From positions 78,089 through 142,088 of the forward strand of contig VTPC01003962.1 in the NCBI GenBank assembly GCA_011009095.1: DNA of 64,000 bases, written 5' to 3'. The notes beneath the pieces were generated by a model. It worked only from the letters and a program-made list of their open reading frames with translations. It made no database searches and was not told where the DNA came from. The position numbers were made by a program, and so were the translations under genes. This stretch comes from Ignelater luminosus (taxonomy: Eukaryota; Arthropoda; Insecta; Coleoptera; Elateridae). Each line of letters begins with the position of its first letter. The stretch's first letter is position 1. This document shows positions 12,261 to 22,619 of this stretch, piece after piece.

Positions 12261-12640
12261 TTTCAACGAACTCCGAAGGAGAGTCGTTACTGAATTTGCG
12301 AAGTCTGTCTGTCTGTATGGCTGTATGTATGTATGTCTGCATTTTTTGTCAAATTCTGAAATTTTGACTTCAGATTTGGATCCTACATCAAAAACCAAAG
12401 ACAACTTGGTATCTTCGTTTTTTGATAACTCTTCGGGAACATGGTCAAAATGGCGGCCAAAAATTAAAAAATTAAAAAAATTTTTTTTTTACTTTAGAAT
12501 CGTATTCTATATCAAAAAATAAGATAAACGTGTACTTCTAGTTTTTTGATATCACCTCGGGAACATGGTCAAAATGGCTGCCGAAGTCTGAAAAAAGTAA
12601 CAAAACGGAGTTCGTTGTGGTTATGCTTTGCATTCCCAGA
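12261..12640 (+). repeat. Dispersed repeat, copy A
   Basis: About 380 bp that recur at 58604-58977 with roughly 85-90% identity by eye. The unit starts with CAACGAACTCCGAAGGAG, contains a GTCT/GTAT-rich microsatellite, two related sub-blocks ending in ATGGTCAAAATGGC, and finishes with GGAGTTCGTTGTGG and TATGCTTTGCATTCCCAG. The string CAACGAACTCC near the start is inverted near the end (GGAGTTCGTTG), as in a small non-autonomous DNA transposon, though the shared sequence runs about 20 bp past the right copy. No coding function is apparent. Confidence 0.8.
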
Positions 12641-13850
12641 TGTCTTATATTGTAGAAATCTGAAGGTGGCCCTAAAATAATTAAAGGGTTGAAACATGTA
12701 ATTAAAAAAATTACAATTGTTAGAACGGATAAATAAATTTGAAGGGTAAGACTAAGTGTTTTTACTTGTTAAAGACAAAAGTGGATCAAACTTTTATCAT
12801 AGCATATCATAACCAGTGTTGAGGAGAGAACTGTCAAAACTCTGGTATACAAGCAAAATGAGTTTGCAAAAATATATCATGAAATATTTTCTGACATATA
12901 ACTTACAGAAAATAAAATCGAAGTTAAATAGTGCTAGATTCTCTTCGGCGTTCATCATCATCAAGAGTTGTCCGTGTTTCCACAGGTCTTTCCTAGGGAC
13001 TGCTCTACACTGTCCTCTCCTCTTTATACCAACATATCCCCATCCTTCCTCATTCAGCTCGTCCGTCATTTTCAACCTTCTCCTTCCTCTTTGTTTTTTC
13101 TTCGGTGTTAGGTACAGTTAATTTCAAATTTATCTACATTTAATAAGGAAGTTAGCTACAAGAAGAAGAAAAAACTGTCAAATTTAAGAAATTAGATTAG
13201 GCACTGAAATGTGCAAAAAGCAAAAACAAACTGAAAAATTATAATTACAAACCCAAAAAGTTGAAAAAATCTATTATCTAACGAGTCTTTTAAATCTATA
13301 GACAGATAAAAGATGATTTTAAAAAATATATCTAGATAAGATAGCAGATAAATGTTTTTTATCTAGATGAATTATCTAATGTTTAACACTCTAACCACGA
13401 TGAAAAGAATATCCGCTGAAAATTTTCTAATGTTAAAAAGAGACGCGATTTACGCACATAAATAAGACATTTTGATTCTTCTAATAAGCATGTAACGTAG
13501 CTATTTCAATACTCAGCTAATAACGCTTGTATTTTATTTAAAAAGAAACCTGAATAAAATTTAAATAAACTTTACTGAATAATTTGCAATTTATTTCCGG
13601 AATTTTTAAGTGTTCTTGTCATATCAGATTGCTATTAGAGTAGTTTCAATTGAAATTACATTTAAAATCAATATCTACTTTGCAAATCACAAAGCAAGCT
13701 GAAATTTCTAGGTTCTTTAAATTAACATGTACAGCTTTTTTATTTTGATGTCTTAATATATGACATGTGACAGTTAAATGATGATCAAGGATATTTCAAT
13801 CAATTCCATCAACCAAAGGTATACCTACACTCGTAAGAGAATCAGAAAAC
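12641..13850. other. Intergenic region upstream of the odorant receptor gene
   Basis: No supported gene. On the minus strand, 12930-13110 reads as a short degenerate stretch resembling the C-terminal tail of a LINE ORF2 (DELNEEGWGYVGIKRR... RKDLWKHGQL), too short and worn to call. Around 13260-13390, TATCTAGATAA-type strings recur and may be a worn small repeat. The proximal promoter of the receptor must lie just before 13851, but no TATA box stands out. Confidence 0.45.
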
Positions 13851-16800
13851 ATGAACGATAACATGGTTCTGTTAGAACTAAATATAAGAATTTTAAAATG
13901 GTTACAGTTTTGGCCCGAAAAAGATTATCTAACGTTTTTCTTTGTTTTAAAAAGTTTGATAATTAATTTTCATGCTTATCTAGCTGGTTACACAGTTGTA
14001 GCTGCTAGTGTCAGACAAATGGTTGTCGGTGTGGATGACTCGGCAGCTTTGGTTGAAGGTTCGATTGGTGCCATAGACTTCATAGGATTTGCGTATATGA
14101 ACTGCTGTTTCTTCATGAATATTACAAAAATTAAATATGTTGCTAAAACAATATATAACTTTGAAAAATTCTGTTGTAAAGGCTTAATGGTGGAAACTGA
14201 ACGTAAAGTTAGAAAGTATAGTAAAGGTAAGGGTTTGTCGATTTCTTTCTTTTAATCAGTTTAATAACAACTAATAATATACTTTCTTAAGTAGCAGGTA
14301 ATTTTAAACATTATGTTTATTATTATTGTCGTTGTCTTGCTTTAATTATATTTTACTTTAATATCTCAATATTTTACTTCTTTAATTATTTATTATTAGA
14401 GTTATATTTGAACTTATTAAAACACTGTATGATTTTTATCAAAAATATCTACTCGATCTAAAAATTCTTTTTAGATGTCTAATATTAACAATAAGTTTTA
14501 TAATTACCTTAAGGAATTTCTTACTAATACAAAATTAACTAGACAATTTTAAACATCGAGCATGAATTGATTTAATATAAAAATTTGTCTAAAAGGGAAC
14601 TATATAATTTCACTACATATTTTACTGATTGGAATGCTTATTCATAGCGATAACACATGGCCACTTTTTATCACGGTGAGGCAACATGAATAAAACGTAT
14701 TATTTAACAATAGTCTGCAGTATTTGAATTATTCGATATTGGACACAATTTCTAAGTTTGTTCAATCAAATTTTTTATATTGATTATTGGTAAAGAAAAC
14801 TATACCCATCAAACTACATATTCAAAATCTCGTTTTCGTTAGTTTCACGTTTGGAAAGAATTTCGACAGATTAGAAGCTGAAGTAGGGAAATCATTCCGC
14901 AATCACAATCTGTATTTTCAAATTTCCTCTTGTTCTGGTCTAATTAAAAGTTTTCGAGCTTGCGATTATCTAACTCAAAGCAGAAGTAAAAAGGTTGCCC
15001 ACTAGTCAACTCGGAATCAGAGATAAGCTCTTCTAAACTAATAATAACGTGTTCAATCAAGTGGTAAGATCTCAGGCGCCAATCACATGATAAAATTAAA
15101 AGACTTTTTTTAATGTAGAGTAATATAATGCCAGTTCATATCAACGAACCTTGACAGATACTATGTAGGTAGAAATGAACCTTTAATCAAGCTACATTTT
15201 CTAGTTCCCCAAATACGCCTAAAACGCGGTATTTTATTAAATGAATATGAATGTCCAGGCTGGTTATTGAATGGAAAACTTCCACAACGCTTACTATTAG
15301 TTATTAGCCTTTTGATAATTAACTTCCTTGCCCCATTGAAAGTCGCTTTCTAATTTTCTAACTGCACCTTTTAATTATTAGGCGATGTACCACCGTTTTT
15401 GTTTCATGATGAGTAGAAGAACGCTTTGGTAAGAAATGTCTGGGAAATATTACTCAATTAGAAAGAAGAAAAACATTCCAAATGGAGATTTGTGCCAGAA
15501 TAATTATTTGGTACAATACCACTAGCTCAATTCATCCACAATAGCAATTTGTTTGAAAGATTTTGTACCCAGAGATTTCTTTATATAACCATTATTTCTG
15601 TACTGTTATAACAACAAATTATCTTAAAGTTTGTAGTTGTTTGCCAGAACGTACAAACCGCGTACGTCTTTTCTGTCACTGCCAGCTCTTGCGTATTTCA
15701 AGTCTTAGTTGGATAAAATACAATAAAATCTGTAAAAGCATCGATTATTTTGTCGAAAATATACCAATATTTGTATCGTGATGTATATCGCAGGTAAAAA
15801 GTTATTTTAGGTAAATGGGTTCTACCTAGGCAAATGGTTTTAAAAGTGCTACTTTCCTGAGCAAATAGTATCTGGCAGAATTCTTGAGCGAATAGCATTT
15901 GGCTGAAGAAGAGTTAGACTCTCAGAGAAGGTTTCCAACTCCCAAACGAAACGACACATTAATTCGTCGTCTAATAGAATTCAGTTTATTTAGTTATGTC
16001 TAGTGTGCATATGATAAACCACTGTTCTCATTTAGCAGTCTCAGTTTCGTAAATAAATTTTTCTCTAGAGGTAAAACAAGACATAAAAAGCAAAAAACTA
16101 GAAAAATATTTAGTAACCAGTTTAGTTTTATCTTGAATTTATAAAATAAATTTTATTTACGTACGTACTTCACCCTCAATCTGGTAATTCAAAGTTGGCA
16201 GCTATTAAAGCTGTATTTGTGTTTGGCTTCTAAGTCACTTGCCCGTATTGCTTAGTAACCACTTTGAATTACAGAATTGGAGAATTATATGTAAATACCA
16301 AGTCAACCACCTACCTTGTTCGGTAACCAGTTTGAGTAGAATATGCTTAAAACGCATTTAGGAAGATACTATTTGCCTGGTCCAATAGTATTTACCTAAT
16401 TAAGTTAAATAAGCAATTAAATAAGAAAACGAAGTTATTACCTAAGCAGATAATATTTGCCCAGGCAAAAGATATTATCCTAAAATAACTATTTGTCTGC
16501 GACATATGAAATGGTTTATTATCCTTAGCTATTGCCTTCTGATTTTTCGGATGGTTCAAATATTCGATTGTTTTGTCAGACCTCATGGCATTCATCACGC
16601 TATTTTCCATTGTTTTGGGTACGTGATCTTTCCACACCAACAAAGATATTTAAAATTTCTTGCACCAGATCTCCACTTTTCCTAGTCAGTGCAAGGATTA
16701 ATATTTAAGTATGGTATTTTAAAATGGATCTTTAGAATTTAATAGGCTGGTGAGTCAGAATCGGGCACTATTAAGTTTGATTCTACCTAAATCATGTTTT

Positions 16801-19750
16801 TTTTAGATACAATTTGTAAATCTTTATGAGCATTTAAATCTTGTCCTAATAAACAAGAACAACTCATTGTAGTACCCAGAACAAAAAAAATCCAAGATTA
16901 CATTGCAGTCTTGTACTTTTAAGATTTGTTATAGCTGGCCTAGTACATTAATTTTAGTCTTATTGACACCCTCATTTTGGTTAAACGGGTATAAGGCTCG
17001 ATATATGATCACTACTAAATTTTTATGTTAATAAAGATTCATAACAGAGAAGTAATTGTAACCTTTCCTGTATTAAATGCGTGATGGCAAACCAGATTGT
17101 GCTATCCATGTTTTCTCCACGTAAGACACAGAACCGCACTTAAAACATGAACCTTATTTACATTTGAGGTTTGGACACTTTACGGCATAAGAATCAAATC
17201 TACACAGTTATAACACAACGCCTTTTCACTAGATTCGTTTCTCATCATACTTTTCACATGATTCGACTTCACTTCCTACCCAGTTGATTCACCACCTGTC
17301 GAAGAGTTGCGGTTTGATATGTTCGGTCCTGAGTATTGCTTTGGAAGCTGCATTGTCTAAATTGCTGATTAAGTAATAACATGCTGCCTGCATTAATACT
17401 TCATTTTCTACTCACCCTACGACCTGCCAGTTCTTTTATAATTACATATTAGGGTTGTACAAAACTCTTTTCGTTTTTGTAATATGAAAATCATTTATTT
17501 AATATTTCATACGAGATATATATTGTCCATGGAGATGGTTCAAGCTTCTCTAATAATTCTCGGGTGCTTGTAGCTGGAGATGCTTTAAAGCCTCTTGATC
17601 TACGATAGAGCGCCGTCCAGTTCGAGGCTGCATTTGAAGACCACTAATGGATTTTTTAAATCAAGTTTGAGCCGTACAATCTGATATGGCATCTTCATCT
17701 GCAACCTCGCGGGTTAAAATTTCTACAGTAGGGTTGGACATTTTGCTCACTTTGTAAAGTTCTTTTTTAGAGTAAAAGCTAACTACCTCAAAAAACGAAA
17801 ATACTTTTGCACAACCCTAATAATATTCCAGGACTGATTCAGGCTTTTGCATTTTCTTGATAGATAGCATTGCAGGTTAACTCTGCCAATTTACCTTACT
17901 TTGTTAATTCGACCTTGAAATCCTCCTAAGTTATCAATCTTTTTTTTTCTTGAACAAATAATTTAGACAGACCTAATAATGATTTGTTTCCAAATATTAA
18001 CTTGTGTATTGAACTACATCCTAATAGGCTCGCGTTATCTTCGAAATCTTGAATCCGATCCCTTAGTGATTAATTATTTTGAACGTTACTTTCGAGGATT
18101 TTCTATTCTATCTTGAACATTTCTCCCGACAAATTAGGCAACTATAAGAGACGTCAATCCGGTTTGAATTTTAATGGGTGAAACCGAGGGCTATGAAATG
18201 TTATAGGAAACTCTAGACACTTTCAATATCATATTTGAAAAGCATACCAAAACAATAAAATACTTAGGGTGTTAATAATAATGCAGCTTTGCTTTTTTGA
18301 TATGATTAAAACTAATGCAAGTAACTGAAGTCACAAGATTATGGCTCACTTTTACAATCGTTGGGTCAGTTCACCTAAGCTATTATTGCCATAAATACAA
18401 TTGTGACACTGATACACAGTAGTTGTATCCAGGGCAAAAATATCTTAGAAAAACGTATTCAAAAATTTGTAAAAGTGGGCCTAAAAGATTTGACCACTCA
18501 TAAATTAACGTGAAAGCGTTGCAAATTAGTTTTTCTGGAATAATCAAAAACTACTGTAATCAAAACAAGAAGTACTGAAAATGAATTGCATGGTTTTAAC
18601 AAATCGTCCAGAATTATAGAGCTAGATTAATATAATAAATAAATTTAGTGCCTTTTTGCATCTTCGACGTTTTATCTATGTAAAAAGACCACACAATAGT
18701 ACAAAATACTTCCTTGTTGTCCAATTTTACGATTTGTTGTATTTTCAGCAATTTTCGCATATGGATTTGTTGGAAACGTGATTAACTCTTCTTTAGCACT
18801 ATATGGTGGTTTAACTAACTGCTTGAGACCAAGTAAATTATTATACGAGAGGGATCCTTGCGGATACGCAGTCCGTTGTTATTTTCCAACGGATGTATCA
18901 GGTTTTCCATTATATTGGATTATGTACTTCCTACAAGCATATTCTTGTCTTATTATTTCTTTGGGTGTTTTAGCCGTAACAATGTTTATAGTAGGTTTAC
19001 TAATTCACACAGTAGATCAACTAAAACACTGCAGAAGAATTATACACGAATCCAGTTTTGATAAACAAAAATCTCAACTGAAACTTGAGAAAACTGTTAA
19101 AACAATCGTCGAATACCATTTAACAATAATTGAGTGAGACCTTTCATTTCTGGGTAAATTATACTAAAATTGAAATAATTTGCTTAATGCTTTCAGGTAC
19201 TCGACACAAACTAATCTTGCTTTTAGTTCCGTAATGTTGTTTCATCTTACGGTAACATCGTTAATTATAAGTGTTTTGGGATTTAATATCTTAATTGTGA
19301 ATAACGTAACGGATTGCTTAAGATATGGTTTACATTTAATAGGTTGGATTATATTACTTTTTTTGATTTGTTTTTACGGACAACAATTAATCAATGAGGT
19401 ATGATTATGATAGCTATTGTTTATACGAAGAGAAATTAATTTTTTTAAATCTAGAGTATTAGAATAGGAGATTCTGCTTATTATTGTCAATGGTATAATA
19501 CATCAGTATTAGTACAGAAGGATTTACAATTAATAATCGCTAGAGCGCAACGTCCACTTACTTTAACTGCACTTAATTTAGGAGTAATGTCCTTCATAAC
19601 ATTCTTGAAAGTAAGTATTAAGTATAAAAAAACAATAGCTTCTTTCTATTTTAATTTTAGTAATAACACTTTTCTTATTATTTCTTCCAGGTAATTAAAG
19701 CTGCTTATTCTTACTTTACATTATTCTTAAATTTGAAGTATAATGCTTAA
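13851..19750 (+). CDS. Insect odorant receptor (7tm_6), complete, 392 aa, 5 exons
   Basis: Ligand-binding subunit of the Orco-coupled odorant-gated cation channel in olfactory neuron membranes. Exons: 13851-14226, 18749-19133, 19197-19398, 19455-19610, 19691-19750, all with GT donors and pyrimidine-AG acceptors. Phases 1, 2, 0, 0 join into 393 codons including TAA, the usual length for the family. The N-terminus has the common LKWLQFWPEKD pattern. Hydrophobic segments lie at about residues 27-50, 72-90, 127-145, 175-205, 260-286, 298-318 and 358-386, giving seven spans with an intracellular N-terminus expected. The conserved C-terminal signature is clear: FYGQQLINE, then GDSAYYCQWY, then IIARAQRPL and KAAYSYFTLF (TM7, spread over exons 4 and 5). 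Exons 3-5 are separated by short introns (56-80 nt); intron 1 is 4.5 kb and filled with transposon debris. A second in-frame ATG is at 13863. No stop or frameshift is seen, so the gene looks functional; the ligand cannot be told. Confidence 0.92.
15785..16505. mobile_element. Foldback MITE with long terminal inverted repeats
   Basis: The left end (from 15785: TATATCGCAGGTAAAAAG then TTATTTTAGG) matches the reverse complement of the right end (CATATGTCGCAGACAAATAG then TTATTTTAGG). Similarity continues inward for over 100 bp as repeated GCAAATAGTATC blocks on both arms. Near the centre a second pair of arms occurs (16177-16199 and 16258-16280, both around GTAATTCAAAG), and GTAACCAGTTT recurs at about 16112 and 16322. 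About 720 bp with no transposase. A target duplication is not clear; TA or ATA is possible. Confidence 0.65.
16740..18120 (-). pseudogene. Degenerate LTR-retrotransposon gag-protease fragment
   Basis: Minus-strand reading, in shifting frames. 17950-17850 gives a capsid-like stretch (LLGLSKLFVQEKKRL, then EDFKVELTK). About 17240-17110 gives two worn CCHC zinc knuckles: CYNC, with the spacing C-x2-C-x4-Y-x4-C once a frameshift is allowed, then CFKCGSVSYVEKTW. About 16880-16830 gives CSCLLGQDLNAHKDLQIV, resembling the LLGxDF block after a retroviral-type aspartic protease. The order gag, knuckles, protease is right for a Gypsy-type element. The segment is interrupted by the Tc1-like insertion at 17449-17820. 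No LTRs or reverse transcriptase were found. The call rests on weak motifs. Confidence 0.45.
17449..17820 (-). mobile_element. Tc1-like element, internally deleted (372 bp)
   Basis: Terminal inverted repeats TTAGGGTTGT(A/G)CAAAA at both ends are flanked by TA dinucleotides (17447-17448 and 17821-17822), the target duplication of the Tc1/mariner superfamily. The minus strand begins with an ATG and carries the start of a helix-turn-helix region, ending in the GRPR-like linker QPRTGRRSIVDQEA, with one internal stop. The catalytic domain is absent. It sits inside the retroelement fragment, so it inserted later. Confidence 0.75.
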
Positions 19751-20248
19751 AATTCGTCACTGACATGCATGCATAAGCAAAACATAGATATGAAGACCAA
19801 GACTTACGTTGAAACGACTTGCATATAATATTTAGTATTAGTAAAAAAACATCAAAAATTATAGCACTTATATTAATGCTAAATTACTGTTCTTACTTAA
19901 CACCAATACTTTAGATGAATAGTTGTTTGTTTGTACGTCATAATAATAATTGTAGATTATGTAATGTAAAAGTAAGAGAAAAGCAGTTAAAATTGTGGGT
20001 CATTTTGTTTGAAGATTGTTACATCCAGTAGTGGTAACCTCTCTTGTAACTAAATCATATTCGTTAATTCAACACATGTTTAATTATGGTGATCGATAAC
20101 AGTAATTTCTTAGTCAATAAATATTATATAATGTTATTAGATAAGCAAACTTGATGGCTGGTATGTTTTAGTTGACAGCATAGACATTAAAGAGCAAAAA
20201 AAAATTAAAAAATTGAAACTTTTGTTTTTGAGATGAGATAAATGTATC
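19751..20248 (+). other. Odorant receptor 3' flank / UTR
   Basis: This AT-rich stretch after the receptor stop codon contains a canonical AATAAA at 20116-20121, 366 nt past the stop, the best candidate for the transcript end. No other coding sequence is visible before the mariner insertion. Confidence 0.5.
20116..20121 (+). terminator. Candidate poly(A) signal of the odorant receptor
   Basis: Canonical AATAAA on the coding strand, 366 nt downstream of the receptor stop. No transcript evidence; other weaker variants nearer the stop could be used. Confidence 0.4.
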
Positions 20249-20250
20249 TA

Positions 20251-21148
20251 CGAGGTATGTGAGAAAAGTAATGAGACTGATTTCATACTAACCAAAGTTT
20301 TTATTTTTTTCAAACAACAATGTTATCCCCTTCAAAGTAGTTCCCTTGGGCAGCTATACACCGGCGGAGTCGTTGTTCCCACTCTTGGTAGCAGCGCTGG
20401 AAGTCTTCAACTGGTATGGCTTTTAACTGGTCGGTCACAGTCTTTTGAATGTTCTCCAGAGTTTCAAAATGACGTCCTTTTAGGACATGTTTCAATTTCG
20501 GGAAAAGGAAAAAGTCACAAGGACTCAAATCAAGTGAATAGGGGGGATGAAGAACAACAGTAATGCGTTTTGAGTTCAAAGATTCACTGATGGAAATTGC
20601 TGTGTGACACGGAGCATTGTCATGATGTCTGTCAAAATTTGATGCACGGTGAAAGTGTTTAAATCTAACTGTTCACTCATCATCTTTATTGTTAAACGAC
20701 GGTCTGATCTCACAAGAGCCCTCACACGTTCAACGTTTTCGTCAGTTTTTGAAGTTGAAGGTTTCCCTGAGCGAGGTTCATCTTCAACGTGTTTTCGGCC
20801 GTCTAAAAATGATTTGTGCCAGCGGAAAACTTGTGCTCTTGATAAGCACTGTTCCCCATAGACCTGTTTCAACTTTTCAAAAGTCACACTCGCGGATTCA
20901 CCAAGTTTAACACAAAACTTGATTGCACAACGTTGCTCTAAATTCCGATGCTCCATTTCTGTAACACACAACAAAAACACAACTTCACTGATGGCGCTGT
21001 CAAAAATAATGTGTTAGCTGTACGGAGTTGTAGCTCGGACTGAGGAAGTGGAAGCGATAAACAAACCGATTTAGCACAGGCCGGTAGACACAACGTTGCC
21101 AGATCTCCCGCAGTGTTTCCAGTCTCATTACTTTTCTCACACACCTCG
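20251..21148 (-). mobile_element. mariner transposon with internal deletion
   Basis: An 898-bp element with 29-nt terminal inverted repeats (20251-20279 and 21120-21148; CGAGGTRTGTGAGAAAAG..., one mismatch) and TA target duplications at 20249-20250 and 21149-21150. Full mariners are about 1.3 kb, so about 0.4 kb is missing. It lies 0.5 kb downstream of the odorant receptor gene. Near-identical termini and long surviving reading frames suggest fairly recent insertion or amplification. The subfamily is not assigned. Confidence 0.93.
20310..20956 (-). pseudogene. mariner transposase, lacking the first catalytic Asp region
   Basis: The N-terminal part (20956-20640) starts MEHRNLEQRCAIKFCVKLGE and holds the two helix-turn-helix units of the mariner DNA-binding domain, with GKPSTS linker. 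After HQILTD the frame breaks and the sequence resumes in another frame at HHDNAPCH (second catalytic Asp, codon at 20621-20619). It then runs uninterrupted through HPPYSLDLSPCDFFLFPKLK (third Asp of the DD34D triad) to the stop at 20310. The block holding the first catalytic Asp is deleted. The junction lies at a short shared CATCATGAC/GACATC stretch, consistent with abortive gap repair. The protein cannot be active, but the DNA ends could still be mobilised by an intact relative. Confidence 0.9.
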
Positions 21149-21150
21149 TA

Positions 21151-22365
21151 TTTACTTTACTTACATATAAGTGACCAGCACAGCTATAAGCAGACCTTAC
21201 GGATTTCAAAATGTTTACAAAGTTGTTCATTCATTGCCTTAATTATGATCTTGTGAATGTTCTGATTATTGGTAATTTATGAAATACTTAATAATTAGAT
21301 TAGAAATAAAAGAAAGAGAATCTTTATCATTTTCATTATCTTCAGAAAACTCCCTATAGTTATTAACACTCCTGCTGTATTATTGGTGTACCTATATGAT
21401 AAACTTCGTATTAGCACACAGTGGCAAGTATTTTACAGTTAAGACGTTTATTTAATTTATACTTAATTAAATTTTATTAAAAACTGCACGTTCTTTAATA
21501 ACTTGGGTAATTAATAAGCTAATTTATACCGAACCATAATCTATGGTCAAACCATGCAATTAATCTTTCAAGACGCTATCTCGATTTCAACATTGCTGTT
21601 TGCTTGTTTCGAAACAAAAATATTGTCCCTTCTGAAATTCAGCTCAAAACGATTTACGAATATAAACTAAAATTCTTACATTTCATACAAATATGCTTAC
21701 AACTGACATCAATAGACTGTCCCCCAGTCTACTTTAGTTGTACTGCTGTATTCAATCAGAATTACACACATGTTTATTTTATACTTATACATTCTGTATG
21801 TAAGTAGTAACATTATAAATGAGGAAATTTGATCAATAAACTTAAGTTAACCTTTTATAGCGCTAACCGGCCATGAACAACTCAGACCTTCTCCGCCAGA
21901 GTTAGTGGTTTTTGCTATTCTAGGTTAGCGTTCATCAATATTTTGTCTTAAGAAACATTGCAAATGCTAACTTTGGTTGTGATATAAACAGCTCAGTAAC
22001 TGCGTTTAGACGGGATCATTTTGAATAGTGGGCTTTCTCCTCCGTTGCAAAGTATGTAAACAAATTATACTGTTCAGAAAGAGGTGCAAGAATAACAGAT
22101 TTCCAAAATGGAAAACAGTCTATGAAGGGATCTGCAAATGCTGCTAGAAATAAATGGAAGATTCTAAGAGTGGAAAAATGATTGTGAATTGTTTGATAAA
22201 GTAGATTATCTGATACTATACTAGTATCTTTCCTATCAAACCACCTCATAAGACTTTAAAGCGCGTTTCAATCTAGCAAGGAATTAAACAATTAACAAAA
22301 GCATTTTATAGCAAGGCTCGTCTTTGCAACTAGTGCAAAACTGTTGTTGATCCAAGAAATTTTTT
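21151..22365. other. Intergenic, no gene recognised
   Basis: AT-rich sequence between the mariner and the inverted repeat. Short open stretches at 21604-21807 (plus) and 22016-22249 (minus) have no signal peptide, domain or splice context I can support. Confidence 0.5.
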
Positions 22366-22619
22366 CCACAATTTGTTTATTAGTTATGCTTTTGTTATCT
22401 AAAGAAATTTTACCAATTAGAAATTTACATAAAAACCATGATATTTTTTAAACTAAAACCACAGATTTTCTTTACTTCTTGGACTTATTCTCCAAAGACT
22501 ACAGAACAGATCCCCGTTGGAAAAATTAAAAAATTGTTAATCTCCACTTTTTTATAAACAATCAAAAATTGGTAAAATTTCTTTAGTTAACAAAAGCATA
22601 ACTAATAAACAAATTGTGG
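22366..22619. repeat. Inverted repeat, 53-bp arms
   Basis: The left arm 22366-22418 (CCACAATTTGTTTATTAG...) and right arm 22567-22619 are reverse complements with one mismatch over 53 bp, separated by a 148-bp spacer. Weaker matching extends a few bases outward through T-rich sequence. It may be a small foldback transposon or the inner part of one. Transcription would give a strong hairpin RNA. No target duplication identified. Confidence 0.85.

Larger units (their letters stand above)
14227..18748 (+). other. Odorant receptor intron 1 (4.5 kb)
   Basis: The intron runs from a GTAAGG donor after 14226 to a TTGTATTTTCAG acceptor ending at 18748. It contains the foldback element at 15785-16505 and the gag-protease fragment with its Tc1-like insertion at about 16740-18120. 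The rest (14227-15784 and 18121-18748) shows nothing I can identify. The small ORFs at 14787-15005 and 16392-16643 have no recognisable domain. Confidence 0.7.

Noticed and set aside
12797-13121. Two overlapping frames, one LINE-like on the minus strand
   Set aside because: Similarity to a LINE C-terminal tail is too short and worn to annotate; the plus-strand frame is its shadow.
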